Part shown: positions 54,536 to 62,170 of the stretch, piece after piece
Position numbering within the stretch: the stretch's first letter is position 1
Layout: the number at the start of each line of letters is the position of its first letter
Virus record (IMG/VR): IMGVR_UViG_3300032722_000006
Location: 62,001 to 126,000 of that record
Length of the DNA stretch: 64,000 nucleotides
Source: a virus
Strand: one strand, 5' to 3'
Position numbers and translations under genes: made by a program
Notes under the pieces: model-generated
The model's input: the letters and a program-made list of their open reading frames with translations, nothing else
Database searches by the model: none
What the model was told of the DNA's origin: nothing

Positions 54536-55526
54536 GGGATCTCCTTTCCTGCGTGACGATCTGCGACATGGCGGAGGCAAGACCGTCGTACACCTCCCGA
54601 GAAACACGTGATGGTTCACACTTTGACTTCATCGCAGACTTGCACGCCGAGAACAACCCATCCTTCGTTAGGCCGTGATATGGAAGATTTTCGCCGCGGC
54701 GTGGCCATGCATACTTCAACTTATCATGATGATCGATTGAGATGCATGGGACTCCCGCCATCTCCGCAAGGATGATGCCGTGATAACGCTGCGTGATGAC
54801 GACCTTGTACCTGCTGACGAGATTCGTCAGGTGTTGACTGTCAACTGGCTGGTTTGCATGCAGGTCGAAGTATGTTGAGCGATTCTTCATCCTTGCAACG
54901 ATCTCCGTTGCCACCCAGGCATCGTTCACCGAGCTGTTCTGGCACATGATCAGGAACGCCGGACACTTCGTTAGACGTTCATCGATGACCTGGTCCATGA
55001 ACTGGGCACACTCGTCCTTAAAACGCTCGAATGCGACGTGTTTCCAGTGAGGCTCGTTCCACGTGGGTAACACCTCTACGTTTGGAATGAATAGAACATC
55101 GTGCTTATCATCGTCAACGTCGCCTTGAGGCAATGCATACACGAGGTCAGGCGCTCCGTATGTTTGCTTGGGAACCCAATCGGGCCACGGTGTGGGGGAA
55201 CGTGTGATGACTACCCTTGCGATCTGCATGAGCGATCGGTGATCAGCATGAACCTCTGTTTCGATCCCGACACCCACGTAGAAGCATGGCCGCATGTTCT
55301 TCTGCAACATGTCAAACGCATCCTTGTCAATGACGGGCTTGTCATACAGCATGCTGCCGCCGCCGAAGATGACGCCATCGCTCTGGATGAGCATCGTGCC
55401 GGTTATGTAGTCAACGAACTGCAGGTCGATGCCGTGAGGATTCAGCATCGACAGCAACGCTTGCGCCATCAATTCATCGCCGAGATTCCCGCGCCCGTAC
55501 CAGCCGTACACCAAGACCTTTGCCAT
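54504..55526 (-). CDS. polysaccharide pyruvyltransferase-like protein
   Basis: A 340-residue protein with GRGNLGDELMAQALLSML, GGGSMLYDK, ITRSPTPWPDW and RYHGIILAEMAGVPCISID, the hallmarks of the pyruvyltransferase family that adds ketal-pyruvate to glycans. With the adjacent glycosyltransferase it suggests synthesis of an acidic sugar decoration. TACAAT ends 6 bases before the ATG. Confidence 0.82.
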   Translation of the reverse strand: MAKVLVYGWYGRGNLGDELMAQALLSMLNPHGIDLQFVDYITGTMLIQSDGVIFGGGSMLYDKPVIDKDAFDMLQKNMRPCFYVGVGIETEVHADHRSLMQIARVVITRSPTPWPDWVPKQTYGAPDLVYALPQGDVDDDKHDVLFIPNVEVLPTWNEPHWKHVAFERFKDECAQFMDQVIDERLTKCPAFLIMCQNSSVNDAWVATEIVARMKNRSTYFDLHANQPVDSQHLTNLVSRYKVVITQRYHGIILAEMAGVPCISIDHHDKLKYAWPRRGENLPYHGLTKDGLFSACKSAMKSKCEPSRVSREVYDGLASAMSQIVTQERRSRVEESVRRDP

Positions 55527-55532
55527 GCCTTG

Positions 55533-55538
55533 ATTGTA
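55533..55538 (-). promoter_or_regulatory. leaderless -10 (TACAAT)
   Basis: TG-TACAAT, 6 bases before ATG 55526. Confidence 0.5.
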
Positions 55539-55549
55539 CACGATCTACG

Positions 55550-55873
55550 TCACTCTGGGATGTAGATCTTCCACAAGATAGTTCGCGCTGTGCTCACCGT
55601 CCAGATGATCTTGAGCCGTAGCTCCTCTTTTTGGGTAAACTTCGCAAGTCTGGGATTTTCACTGTGCACGGTGCGCAGGAACAGCTCCCAATCAAGATCG
55701 TCAGGCGAGTCGCTGCCACACGGCGGGGGACACGGTTCGTCAGGATCAAATTCCACGCTGATGAAGATCTCCGGAGACTCGAGCACTGAACGAGGCAACA
55801 CCTCATTAACGACTGCTGAACCTGATGACGTGACGAGCAGCTCTCCTTCGGCAAAGATGTTCTTGTGTTTCAT
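55550..55873 (-). CDS. hypothetical protein
   Basis: A 107-residue protein with an acidic centre (FDPDEPCPPPCGSDSPDDLD) and a helical end. A GATACTTA element lies 15 bases upstream with AAGAGAG as ribosome site, so this class-2 copy gives a leader. No family recognised. Confidence 0.55.
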   Translation of the reverse strand: MKHKNIFAEGELLVTSSGSAVVNEVLPRSVLESPEIFISVEFDPDEPCPPPCGSDSPDDLDWELFLRTVHSENPRLAKFTQKEELRLKIIWTVSTARTILWKIYIPE

Positions 55874-55888
55874 GTCAAACTCTCTTGG

Positions 55889-55896
55889 TAAGTATC
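55889..55896 (-). promoter_or_regulatory. class-2 element GATACTTA with leader
   Basis: Fifteen bases before ATG 55873. Confidence 0.35.
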
Positions 55897-56353
55897 AAGG
55901 CAACACCCACTTCGCCTGAATAGAAATATTCTCCATCGGGAATTGAGGTTTGATCTCAACTTTCACTGTCATGACGCCGGGATCATCACCTGCTTTTGGA
56001 TCTGATAACACGACACCGTGTCCTTCACCGTCAGACGAGATGATCAACCCTTCGCACACCTCCTTGATAGTTCCCGTCCTTTCATCATCAACCTTGACGA
56101 TGAATAAATCACCGGGTAGTGCATCGACTGGGATGTCAGTCTCATACAATGCCTTATGTCCCTTGTTGTCGACGACGTCAACGTTGAAGTTCTTAATCGC
56201 GTCTTGACTTATCAAGTTCAACAATGATGCATAGATCATTGAATGAAGCTGCTGCACCGAAATGCCTTGTAACGCATTATTGACTACCTGACGGATATTG
56301 TCCTTGACGAGCTTCGTCAGACGCGCGCGATTAATTTCTGTTTCATAAGACAT
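55895..56353 (-). CDS. hypothetical protein, possibly structural
   Basis: A 152-residue protein: N-terminal helices (RARLTKLVKDNIRQVVNNAL) then beta strands (GDLFIVKVDDERTGTIKEV, VMTVKVEIKPQFPMENISIQ) ending AKWVLP, a plausible tail or baseplate accessory protein. TACGAT ends 6 bases before the ATG. Confidence 0.55.
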   Translation of the reverse strand: MSYETEINRARLTKLVKDNIRQVVNNALQGISVQQLHSMIYASLLNLISQDAIKNFNVDVVDNKGHKALYETDIPVDALPGDLFIVKVDDERTGTIKEVCEGLIISSDGEGHGVVLSDPKAGDDPGVMTVKVEIKPQFPMENISIQAKWVLP

Positions 56354-56359
56354 GTGCAG

Positions 56360-56365
56360 ATCGTA
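56360..56365 (-). promoter_or_regulatory. leaderless extended -10 (TACGAT)
   Basis: TG-A-TACGAT, 6 bases before ATG 56353. Confidence 0.55.
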
Positions 56366-56390
56366 TCATCAACACGCGCGATGTACAGAC

Positions 56391-56398
56391 GATACTTA
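56391..56398 (+). promoter_or_regulatory. class-2 element GATACTTA
   Basis: Five bases (TGCGT) before ATG 56404 of the tag reading frame. Confidence 0.5.
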
Positions 56399-56403
56399 TG
56401 CGT

Positions 56404-56484
56404 ATGAGAATGACATTGGGTGAGCTACGTTGTATGCTTTATGAAGCGATGAGTCTCAGACCAAGGGCGATGAGTGGGAAGTGA
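56404..56484 (+). CDS. isolated N-terminal tag peptide (26 aa)
   Basis: MRMTLGELRCMLYEAMSL, clearly the shared tag, ends with TGA at 56482-56484. The enzyme that should follow is in the -1 frame and begins at GTG 56481, overlapping by 4 bases (GTGA). Either the tag is joined by a -1 frameshift, or reinitiation separates them, or the sequence has an indel. Confidence 0.55.
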   Translation: MRMTLGELRCMLYEAMSLRPRAMSGK

Positions 56485-57266
56485 CAGCCGATCTGATCGC
56501 AGGTGATTATATGGGTTTCACGATAAATCGTGGAGACATAATGAAGAATAAAGAACCTGGATACACTACGAATGGAATCTGGGCGCCTATGCAAGCGTTG
56601 AAGGAAAAGAATGTCGATCTGAATTGGGTCACAGGGCACCCTGTCCCGAATGCCAATGTTACTGCGAATGAAATGTTGGACGTCTTAAAAACGGGAAGAT
56701 CACTTACGACAAAAACGGGTATTAAATTGATACCTGAGCCTGATCTGCTTGAAAAGGTCACGACAAAACTTGCAAGAATGACATTCACGCAAGTCAAGGG
56801 ATTGAAACCTGACTATGTCGTGACGCCTGAATCAAGCAGTCGTGTTGCAGAATTATTCGGTGACAAGTTAGCAGCATTGTTGGGGGCAGATCACGTCCCG
56901 GCGGGGGTAATAAAGACAAGAGACGCAAACAAGCCTCGCTTCGACGTCCCACAAAAAATGAAAGGGAAGCCGTCTGAAAAGACGGCACTCGCTTCACTTG
57001 AGCGATGGAAAAAGAAAATACGTAAGGGTGAGACGCCTAGCTTACGATCGCACTTTGATGCCCGTTCGCGTCATCATCTAAGTCATTTTATGGATCCTAG
57101 CGATAAACTTATACAACGTTGGGCCGAAGAACCCACGGGCAAGACTGTGTTACTTGCTGATGACGTCGTCACAACGGGGACAACGCAGAAGGACTCGAGG
57201 CGAGCACTAGAAGAGTTGGGTTACGTGATCGTAGGTAGCGTTGCAATGTTCAAAGAACAAAGCTAG
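56481..57266 (+). CDS. phosphoribosyltransferase-like protein
   Basis: A 261-residue protein with the PRPP-binding motif VLLADDVVTTGTTQ near residue 223 and a hood region DYVVTPESSSRVAELF; it resembles type I phosphoribosyltransferases. A GTG start is available, but in the -1 frame of the preceding tag peptide. Substrate base unknown. Convergent 4-base overlap with the ATP-grasp gene. Confidence 0.7.
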   Translation: MTADLIAGDYMGFTINRGDIMKNKEPGYTTNGIWAPMQALKEKNVDLNWVTGHPVPNANVTANEMLDVLKTGRSLTTKTGIKLIPEPDLLEKVTTKLARMTFTQVKGLKPDYVVTPESSSRVAELFGDKLAALLGADHVPAGVIKTRDANKPRFDVPQKMKGKPSEKTALASLERWKKKIRKGETPSLRSHFDARSRHHLSHFMDPSDKLIQRWAEEPTGKTVLLADDVVTTGTTQKDSRRALEELGYVIVGSVAMFKEQS

Positions 57267-58015
57267 CGCATTAGTTGGTCCCAGCGCGCCTCGAGAAACC
57301 TCGCATAGATGATGCTTGGCAACCCGTAGGAGCCGACTGCGTACCCTTCGTTCGCCTCAATGAGGACGGTCGTTTGACGATCTTCTTCGCTAAACGGCAC
57401 GATCTCGCGGACTACACCCAGGTCGAGGACGTACGCATCAGGCATCTTTCCCCTTCCTTCACGAACTGCACGCTCGAGGACGCCGAGCGTAGGTGCGTAC
57501 CCCCAGTCGCCCTTGTAGTGTTTGACACCGACGACCTTGTGGTGCCTGATGAAGCACCGCCACTCGCTGATGATGTCGATCTCGTCAGCTACGAGGCACG
57601 GCGTATCTGATTCGTAGATCGCAACGTTCAATCGCGATCGTGGATCATCAGGGTCCCAAACGAAACCGGTGAACTGCTTCTGCTGCACAGGCTTGACAAA
57701 CTTGCGGGTGATGAGACCACGCACTTCCTCAAGCGTACACTCCTTGATCTCCCGTCCCAGCATCCACCTCAGATGATCGGGATAGTCGATGTTGGGAGGG
57801 ATTGGCTTTCCACACATTGTGAGCGCGGACCTGATATCACCGATGTGACCGCAGACGATGACGTTGGGCCCGATGTCACCGAACTTCTCTAGGTCACCAA
57901 ACCCATAGTACGGAACGACAGGGATTCCCTGCTGAACAAAGCCGTCCGCCGCGGCATAGGTGTTCTGGTTGTCGGGCAGGTTCTCACGAAACCTGACGTA
58001 CGCCTTGTCGATCAT
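57263..58015 (-). CDS. ATP-grasp protein (DUF4343-like)
   Basis: A 250-residue protein with FVKPVQQKQFTGFVWD, SEWRCFIRHHKVVGVKHYKG, YVLDLGV and VLIEANEGYAVGSYG, the ATP-grasp order of nucleotide-binding Lys, Glu/metal site and Asn. Such ligases join carboxylates to amines; targets may be peptides or modified nucleosides. TGATG overlap with the HD gene. Confidence 0.75.
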   Translation of the reverse strand: MIDKAYVRFRENLPDNQNTYAAADGFVQQGIPVVPYYGFGDLEKFGDIGPNVIVCGHIGDIRSALTMCGKPIPPNIDYPDHLRWMLGREIKECTLEEVRGLITRKFVKPVQQKQFTGFVWDPDDPRSRLNVAIYESDTPCLVADEIDIISEWRCFIRHHKVVGVKHYKGDWGYAPTLGVLERAVREGRGKMPDAYVLDLGVVREIVPFSEEDRQTTVLIEANEGYAVGSYGLPSIIYARFLEARWDQLMR

Positions 58016-59001
58016 CAGTCAGTCTCCCCTCTTCTGTCGAGAACATCCTGCATGTCTGCGTGAATCTCTCTTGCGATCTCTTCCTGCAAAGCGAAGAGTG
58101 CCTTCGTTCCTTCGACGGCGTACCACTCGGCGTCCTTGTCGGTCGGGAGGTCGCCGGAAAACATCATCTGCTCGAGACCGTCGCGGATCGCGTTCAGTGC
58201 AGGGCCGATGCTACAGATCCCGCGCTGAATGATGATGCCCATTGTGTTCTTAGGAAGCCTGGGCCTTGCGTCATCGATACGAACATCGATCACGCGCTTC
58301 ACCATCGCGTCCACCCGCGCCACGTTCGCAGCACGCTTCGATACGAACTTTGACGTAGCGTCAGCTCGCCCGAGCGCAGCGAGCAGGGTGAATCCCACGC
58401 TTCCACCCATGTCAGCTACGATGCGCCTGCAGCTCGAGTCTGTCCAGTGATCGACATTGCAGTGAACGCGCATGTGATTGTACACGAGCCGATCGACAAG
58501 GTCGTAGGTCTTGTCGTCGAACAGCTTCATGCGTTCCTGCAGCTTTTCGAGCATGCGCCCGCCGACTGCATCGTGACCGTGAAACGTCACTTTCCCCTCG
58601 ATGAACCTGAGGGTGCGTGCCTTCCCAATGTCGTGGAAGAGGGCACCGTATCGTAGCGGACGAATCTTCGCTGTGTTTGCAACGACTTGCTTGGTGTGCA
58701 GCCACACGTCCTTGTGTTTCAGTCCCTTTCCGTCAGTCTCACCATCGTTCCCAAGGTCCTTCAACGCCTGAAGCTCTGGAAAGAGAGCGCGGATGATGCC
58801 GGCCTTCATCAGTAGCTCGAGGCCGTCAGCGACGTGGTCGCCCAGGATGAGTTCATCGAACAGCTGGACACAGCGGTCGTGATTGAGAGCGTACATCTGC
58901 TCGTACTCTCCCAGAGAAAAGATGTGTGGGACTACAATGTCATCAGGCGCGCCGCGGAGGGATCCTTCAACACATAGCTCAAGTACTTCGATGGGTTCCA
59001 T
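58015..59001 (-). CDS. HD-domain protein of the CCA-adding-enzyme type
   Basis: A 328-residue protein: RALFPELQALKDL, KHKDVWLHTKQVVANT and YGALFHDIGKARTLRF with GKVTFHGHDAVGGRML, the arrangement of the C-terminal HD domain of bacterial tRNA nucleotidyltransferases, but with no nucleotidyltransferase head. In E. coli that HD domain has 2',3'-cyclic phosphodiesterase and phosphatase activities, so this could trim damaged RNA ends before ligation. TGTTAGAAT ends 6 bases before the ATG. Confidence 0.78.
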   Translation of the reverse strand: MEPIEVLELCVEGSLRGAPDDIVVPHIFSLGEYEQMYALNHDRCVQLFDELILGDHVADGLELLMKAGIIRALFPELQALKDLGNDGETDGKGLKHKDVWLHTKQVVANTAKIRPLRYGALFHDIGKARTLRFIEGKVTFHGHDAVGGRMLEKLQERMKLFDDKTYDLVDRLVYNHMRVHCNVDHWTDSSCRRIVADMGGSVGFTLLAALGRADATSKFVSKRAANVARVDAMVKRVIDVRIDDARPRLPKNTMGIIIQRGICSIGPALNAIRDGLEQMMFSGDLPTDKDAEWYAVEGTKALFALQEEIAREIHADMQDVLDRRGETD

Positions 59002-59007
59002 GCTCTC

Positions 59008-59013
59008 ATTCTA
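59008..59013 (-). promoter_or_regulatory. leaderless extended -10 (TAGAAT)
   Basis: TG-T-TAGAAT, 6 bases before ATG 59001. Confidence 0.6.
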
Positions 59014-59047
59014 ACACAGGATGAGGTAAATTTGCACTGTGGTGGTG

Positions 59048-59053
59048 TAGGAT
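59048..59053 (+). promoter_or_regulatory. leaderless -10 (TAGGAT)
   Basis: TG-TAGGAT, 6 bases before ATG 59060; this spacing decides the start over the GTG at 59054. Confidence 0.5.
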
Positions 59054-59059
59054 GTGAAG

Positions 59060-60022
59060 ATGAAGGCCCAGTTATACGATCTCATCGAGAGTCACGAGTA
59101 CGATGCGAACGACCTCTACATGACGAACATCAGCGAGACGTTGGAGGAACGATTCAACATCGTGAAGGTGACGAAGAAGCAGTTGTATGCCCTAACACCT
59201 GGCGCGCTCGATTACGGGATGCAGAAGAACAACGTCCTGTGTCGATTGAAACTGCGTACTTTGTACAACGACATCGATCGTATCGCTCCGTTGCTCAAGA
59301 ACACGAATCTGATCGTCAATGACTTCGACACGACTGAGAACTTCATGCCAGACTCTCCTTACTTCGGATCATACCAGAAGATCATGGAGAAACTGCCCAA
59401 CATTCGCAGATGGCTCGTCCAGTCGTGGTGGTGGTCAGAGCAGGTGCGAATGGCTGGAATGCCTTGCGTTGCGGCAAAACAGTGGATCAATCCGAAGTAT
59501 TGCTGTCAACCCATCCCGTGGAAAGACAGACAACGTGATGTCGTTTTCAGCGGATCGATGCATGGGCACAGAAAGGTGTTCTTTGAAGAGCTTCAGAAGG
59601 CCGGGTTGAAGGTCGAGGTGAGGCAGAGGACGCCCGGGTTCATCGACTACCTCAACTACTTGTCGAACTCACGCGTCATGGTCAGGAGCGAGCGGCGCAA
59701 CCAGGTCGTGCGACTTCCTGGGACACGTTTCTTCTACGACATGGAACTTCCGATGCCAAACACGCTCTGGCAACGTGACGTGGAATGCGCAGGACGAGGT
59801 TGCTTCTCACTTCGGGAACCCGACGAAGAGATGTACAACTGGCGTGTGCACGATGTCCCATCAATCGTCACGTTTGAGACGATCGAGGAGTGCGTACGCT
59901 TGGTAAAGACGATCTTGAACAACCCGTCAGTTGAGACGCTCGTTGAGGAAGGAATCGAGGTTGTGAAGTTCGATGGGGGTCACACGTCAGTCGCGGACCT
60001 GGTCGCATCGTTCATCGAATGA
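59060..60022 (+). CDS. GT-B-type glycosyltransferase
   Basis: A 320-residue protein with an N-terminal half ending WINPKYCC, then PWKDRQRDVVFSGSMHGHRKVF (start of the donor-binding Rossmann half), a Trp-rich junction and a C-terminal GRGCFSLREPDEEMYNWR with a Glu-rich terminal helix, as in CgeB/GT1-like transferases. Nearest genes are the HD protein (divergent) and small genes (convergent). Confidence 0.7.
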   Translation: MKAQLYDLIESHEYDANDLYMTNISETLEERFNIVKVTKKQLYALTPGALDYGMQKNNVLCRLKLRTLYNDIDRIAPLLKNTNLIVNDFDTTENFMPDSPYFGSYQKIMEKLPNIRRWLVQSWWWSEQVRMAGMPCVAAKQWINPKYCCQPIPWKDRQRDVVFSGSMHGHRKVFFEELQKAGLKVEVRQRTPGFIDYLNYLSNSRVMVRSERRNQVVRLPGTRFFYDMELPMPNTLWQRDVECAGRGCFSLREPDEEMYNWRVHDVPSIVTFETIEECVRLVKTILNNPSVETLVEEGIEVVKFDGGHTSVADLVASFIE

Positions 60023-60286
60023 TCACAGGTTCTCGATCTGACTGTCAGGGAACAACACACCTAGACACCTGATCATGTCAACCAACCGCCTCTGACGCTC
60101 ACCGTAGGACATCTCGATGCCTGACCAGAACACAGCCAGGCGAGAAAGGAGCGCGTAGGCCAGGTAGGACTGTTCACCGCCGGCATCGATTATTCCTGAG
60201 AGCCTCTGTGCCGTGGCTTGGGCCGCCGGAGGGTACGCAGGGACGCGTGGTTGCCTGTTCCTCGCCTGCTCTGTTTTCTTGCTCAT
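60023..60286 (-). CDS. small hypothetical protein
   Basis: An 87-residue protein (MSKKTEQARNRQPRVPAYPP, then AQRLSGIIDAGGEQSYLAYALLSRLAVFW and RRLVDMIRCLGVLFPDSQI): disordered basic start, helical end. ATGA overlap with the peptidase-like gene. Confidence 0.55.
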   Translation of the reverse strand: MSKKTEQARNRQPRVPAYPPAAQATAQRLSGIIDAGGEQSYLAYALLSRLAVFWSGIEMSYGERQRRLVDMIRCLGVLFPDSQIENL

Positions 60287-60744
60287 GCTCGCTTCTTTCT
60301 CTTTCCGGTGAGGACGATAGAGTCGTACTTGTTGTTCTTCCACAACTCGGCGTAGTATGCGTTCGTATTGTGCTCCTGGTTTGGGCCCGGGTCAAGGAAC
60401 CTCTTCTTGAAAGGATCCCAGACGACAGCATGGCATGCGTTCGGATCGCCAGGGTACGCCCTCCCGGGTAGATGGTACGAGAGGAACGTGACGACAGGAA
60501 GGTCAACGTCGCAAGGATTCTCCTTCCGAAACTCAACCGTGAATCCCAGCCGCTGGATGACCTTGAGCATCGCCTGAGCTGAGACCCACAGTCGCTTGTC
60601 GTCCTTGATGACCTTGCGTCGAGGAAAGAACTCGTGCCGGGCCCGCTCGTACGAGACGCCGCACACTGTCGCAGTCGCACCGATGCCGCAGCCGTTCCAG
60701 TCGCCTTGCTCAACGCGCTTGATCTCAAAGAACCAACGATCCAT
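60283..60744 (-). CDS. papain-like cysteine-peptidase-like protein
   Basis: A 153-residue protein with WNGCGIGATATVCGV (candidate nucleophile Cys), NACHAVVWDPFKKRFLDPG (His and Asp) and LWVSAQAMLKVIQRLGF in between, the order of a C39/papain-like fold. Could cleave host peptides or mature virion proteins. TGATG overlap with the upstream gene. Confidence 0.6.
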   Translation of the reverse strand: MDRWFFEIKRVEQGDWNGCGIGATATVCGVSYERARHEFFPRRKVIKDDKRLWVSAQAMLKVIQRLGFTVEFRKENPCDVDLPVVTFLSYHLPGRAYPGDPNACHAVVWDPFKKRFLDPGPNQEHNTNAYYAELWKNNKYDSIVLTGKRKKRA

Positions 60745-61193
60745 CAGAACTTCACACTCTCTTCCTTGTCGTTGAACTTCAGCTCGATGTCACTGTGGTT
60801 GAGTTCGACAGCGTCGACGACCTCGAACTGTTCAATGATCTTCCACGCCTTCGCCGCAGATTCCTCATCCTTGAAGTGCACTAGCGGCGTCCTCTGCGGC
60901 TTCTCGACCAGGTCCTTTGCAAGCTTGAGGGGCATGTCCTCTAGCTGACGGATCGCCTTGATCAGGTTGATCTTGCTCACCTTGTACCAATTGACGTCCT
61001 TCCTGAGCGTGAGCACCATGGGACGCTTGAGACCCATGAACACGTGCTCGATTGCCAGGCCACAGCGTTGGAAGAAATCGTATAGGTTGAGCAGTGTGAC
61101 CTCGTCGCCCATCGTCACGAAGCGCGCCTCATCCGTGGATCCCTCGTCGAGGATCTCACTCACTCGAAAGTCAATGCGGAACTTGGCTGTCAT
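60744..61193 (-). CDS. hypothetical protein
   Basis: A 149-residue protein of mixed alpha/beta pattern (KFRIDFRVSEILDEGSTDEA, YDFFQRCGLAIEHVFMGLKR, FEVVDAVELNHSDIELKFND). TACGAT ends 6 bases before the ATG; first gene of the peptidase-like operon. Confidence 0.6.
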   Translation of the reverse strand: MTAKFRIDFRVSEILDEGSTDEARFVTMGDEVTLLNLYDFFQRCGLAIEHVFMGLKRPMVLTLRKDVNWYKVSKINLIKAIRQLEDMPLKLAKDLVEKPQRTPLVHFKDEESAAKAWKIIEQFEVVDAVELNHSDIELKFNDKEESVKF

Positions 61194-61199
61194 GCTAGC

Positions 61200-61205
61200 A
61201 TCGTA
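61200..61205 (-). promoter_or_regulatory. leaderless extended -10 (TACGAT)
   Basis: TG-G-TACGAT, 6 bases before ATG 61193. Confidence 0.6.
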
Positions 61206-61296
61206 CCACGGTCGCTAGCCCAGTTGCACTGTCCCAGGTTAAGACGCACACCGCCATTCACAGACGACGCAGGATGCGATCGCTGATGAACTTTCG

Positions 61297-61494
61297 CTAT
61301 TCTGTCAAACGCGTGAAGGACACCAAGCACGTCTCGTCGCTCTCTTCTTCTTCCACGTTTTGGGCCGCACGAAGTACGTCCTCGATCGTCAAGAAGGTGT
61401 TTGCCTCTGCACAGTCAAGAGCGTCCCCGATCGCGTAGCAACCACAGGAGGCACACTGAGGAACGAGAGAATCATCGTAGGCGTGGGCACACAT
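61297..61494 (-). CDS. small Cys/His protein
   Basis: A 65-residue protein with CAHAYDDSLVPQCASCGCY, a probable zinc site, then an acidic helix. GAGG lies 5 bases before the ATG. Separated by 2 bases from the upstream stop. Confidence 0.55.
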   Translation of the reverse strand: MCAHAYDDSLVPQCASCGCYAIGDALDCAEANTFLTIEDVLRAAQNVEEEESDETCLVSFTRLTE

Positions 61495-61496
61495 CG

Positions 61497-61874
61497 TTAC
61501 CTCGGACCGGTACGAGGGAATTCATCGTGGTACAGCGTGCTAGCCGTGTCAGGAGGGATGGGAAGCATCGAAGATGAATCCTGATCCTGAACGAGGCGAT
61601 CGATGTCAGAGTTTGACCTGAATTCCTTCTTGATCGGCTCGTGATCGAAGAAGCTCTCGTGCGTGCGATCGATGTTTTCAACAAGCTTCACTGCGTCCTC
61701 GATGAAGACTGTCACCATCACGCGGTCCGTGATGGCGTGGGGCTCTTGTTCGAGCATCTGCAACACCAACCTCGCAATGAAGTCCTTTTTTGTCATGAGC
61801 TTCTTTCTTCGCGTGAAATCATCGCCCCACATGCGTACATCACGGGATGCGATAACCCCACTTCTTGAAAACAT
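61497..61874 (-). CDS. hypothetical protein
   Basis: A 125-residue protein (FSRSGVIASRDVRMWGDD, TKKDFIARLVLQMLEQEPHA, VTVFIEDAVKLVENIDRTHE). Start 61874 has AGGAGGGG upstream; MTKKDF at 61796 is an alternative. No family recognised. Confidence 0.5.
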   Translation of the reverse strand: MFSRSGVIASRDVRMWGDDFTRRKKLMTKKDFIARLVLQMLEQEPHAITDRVMVTVFIEDAVKLVENIDRTHESFFDHEPIKKEFRSNSDIDRLVQDQDSSSMLPIPPDTASTLYHDEFPRTGPR

Positions 61875-61975
61875 ATTCACATCCCCTCCTGACGAGCCAG
61901 GAAAGTCCGCGCGCAGCAAAGTACGCGGCGATGATGAATATCGTTATTGATGCGTACAGGATGATGATCAAGCGG

Positions 61976-62170
61976 TTATTCGACCTTCTTCAAGGCAGAC
62001 ACGAGGGTTTCAAGCCTGTGAACCGCTCCGGATTCATCATACCATACGCAGCTGGCTATTGCACCGTCCGTGTAGTCGACGGTCATCCTCAGATCCGAGA
62101 GTCCCGGAGGACCGCACTTGAGCGAGACGGTGTCGCCCTCGAGGATCACCCTGTCAAAGAAGTCGTTCAT
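61976..62170 (-). CDS. DUF2158/YodC-like protein
   Basis: A 64-residue protein whose GDTVSLKCGPPGLSDLRMTV, CVWYDESGAVHRLETL pattern matches the YodC-like family (GDxVxLKSGGPxMTV...WFD). Small beta fold of unknown function. ATGA overlap with the lipoprotein gene. Confidence 0.65.
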   Translation of the reverse strand: MNDFFDRVILEGDTVSLKCGPPGLSDLRMTVDYTDGAIASCVWYDESGAVHRLETLVSALKKVE

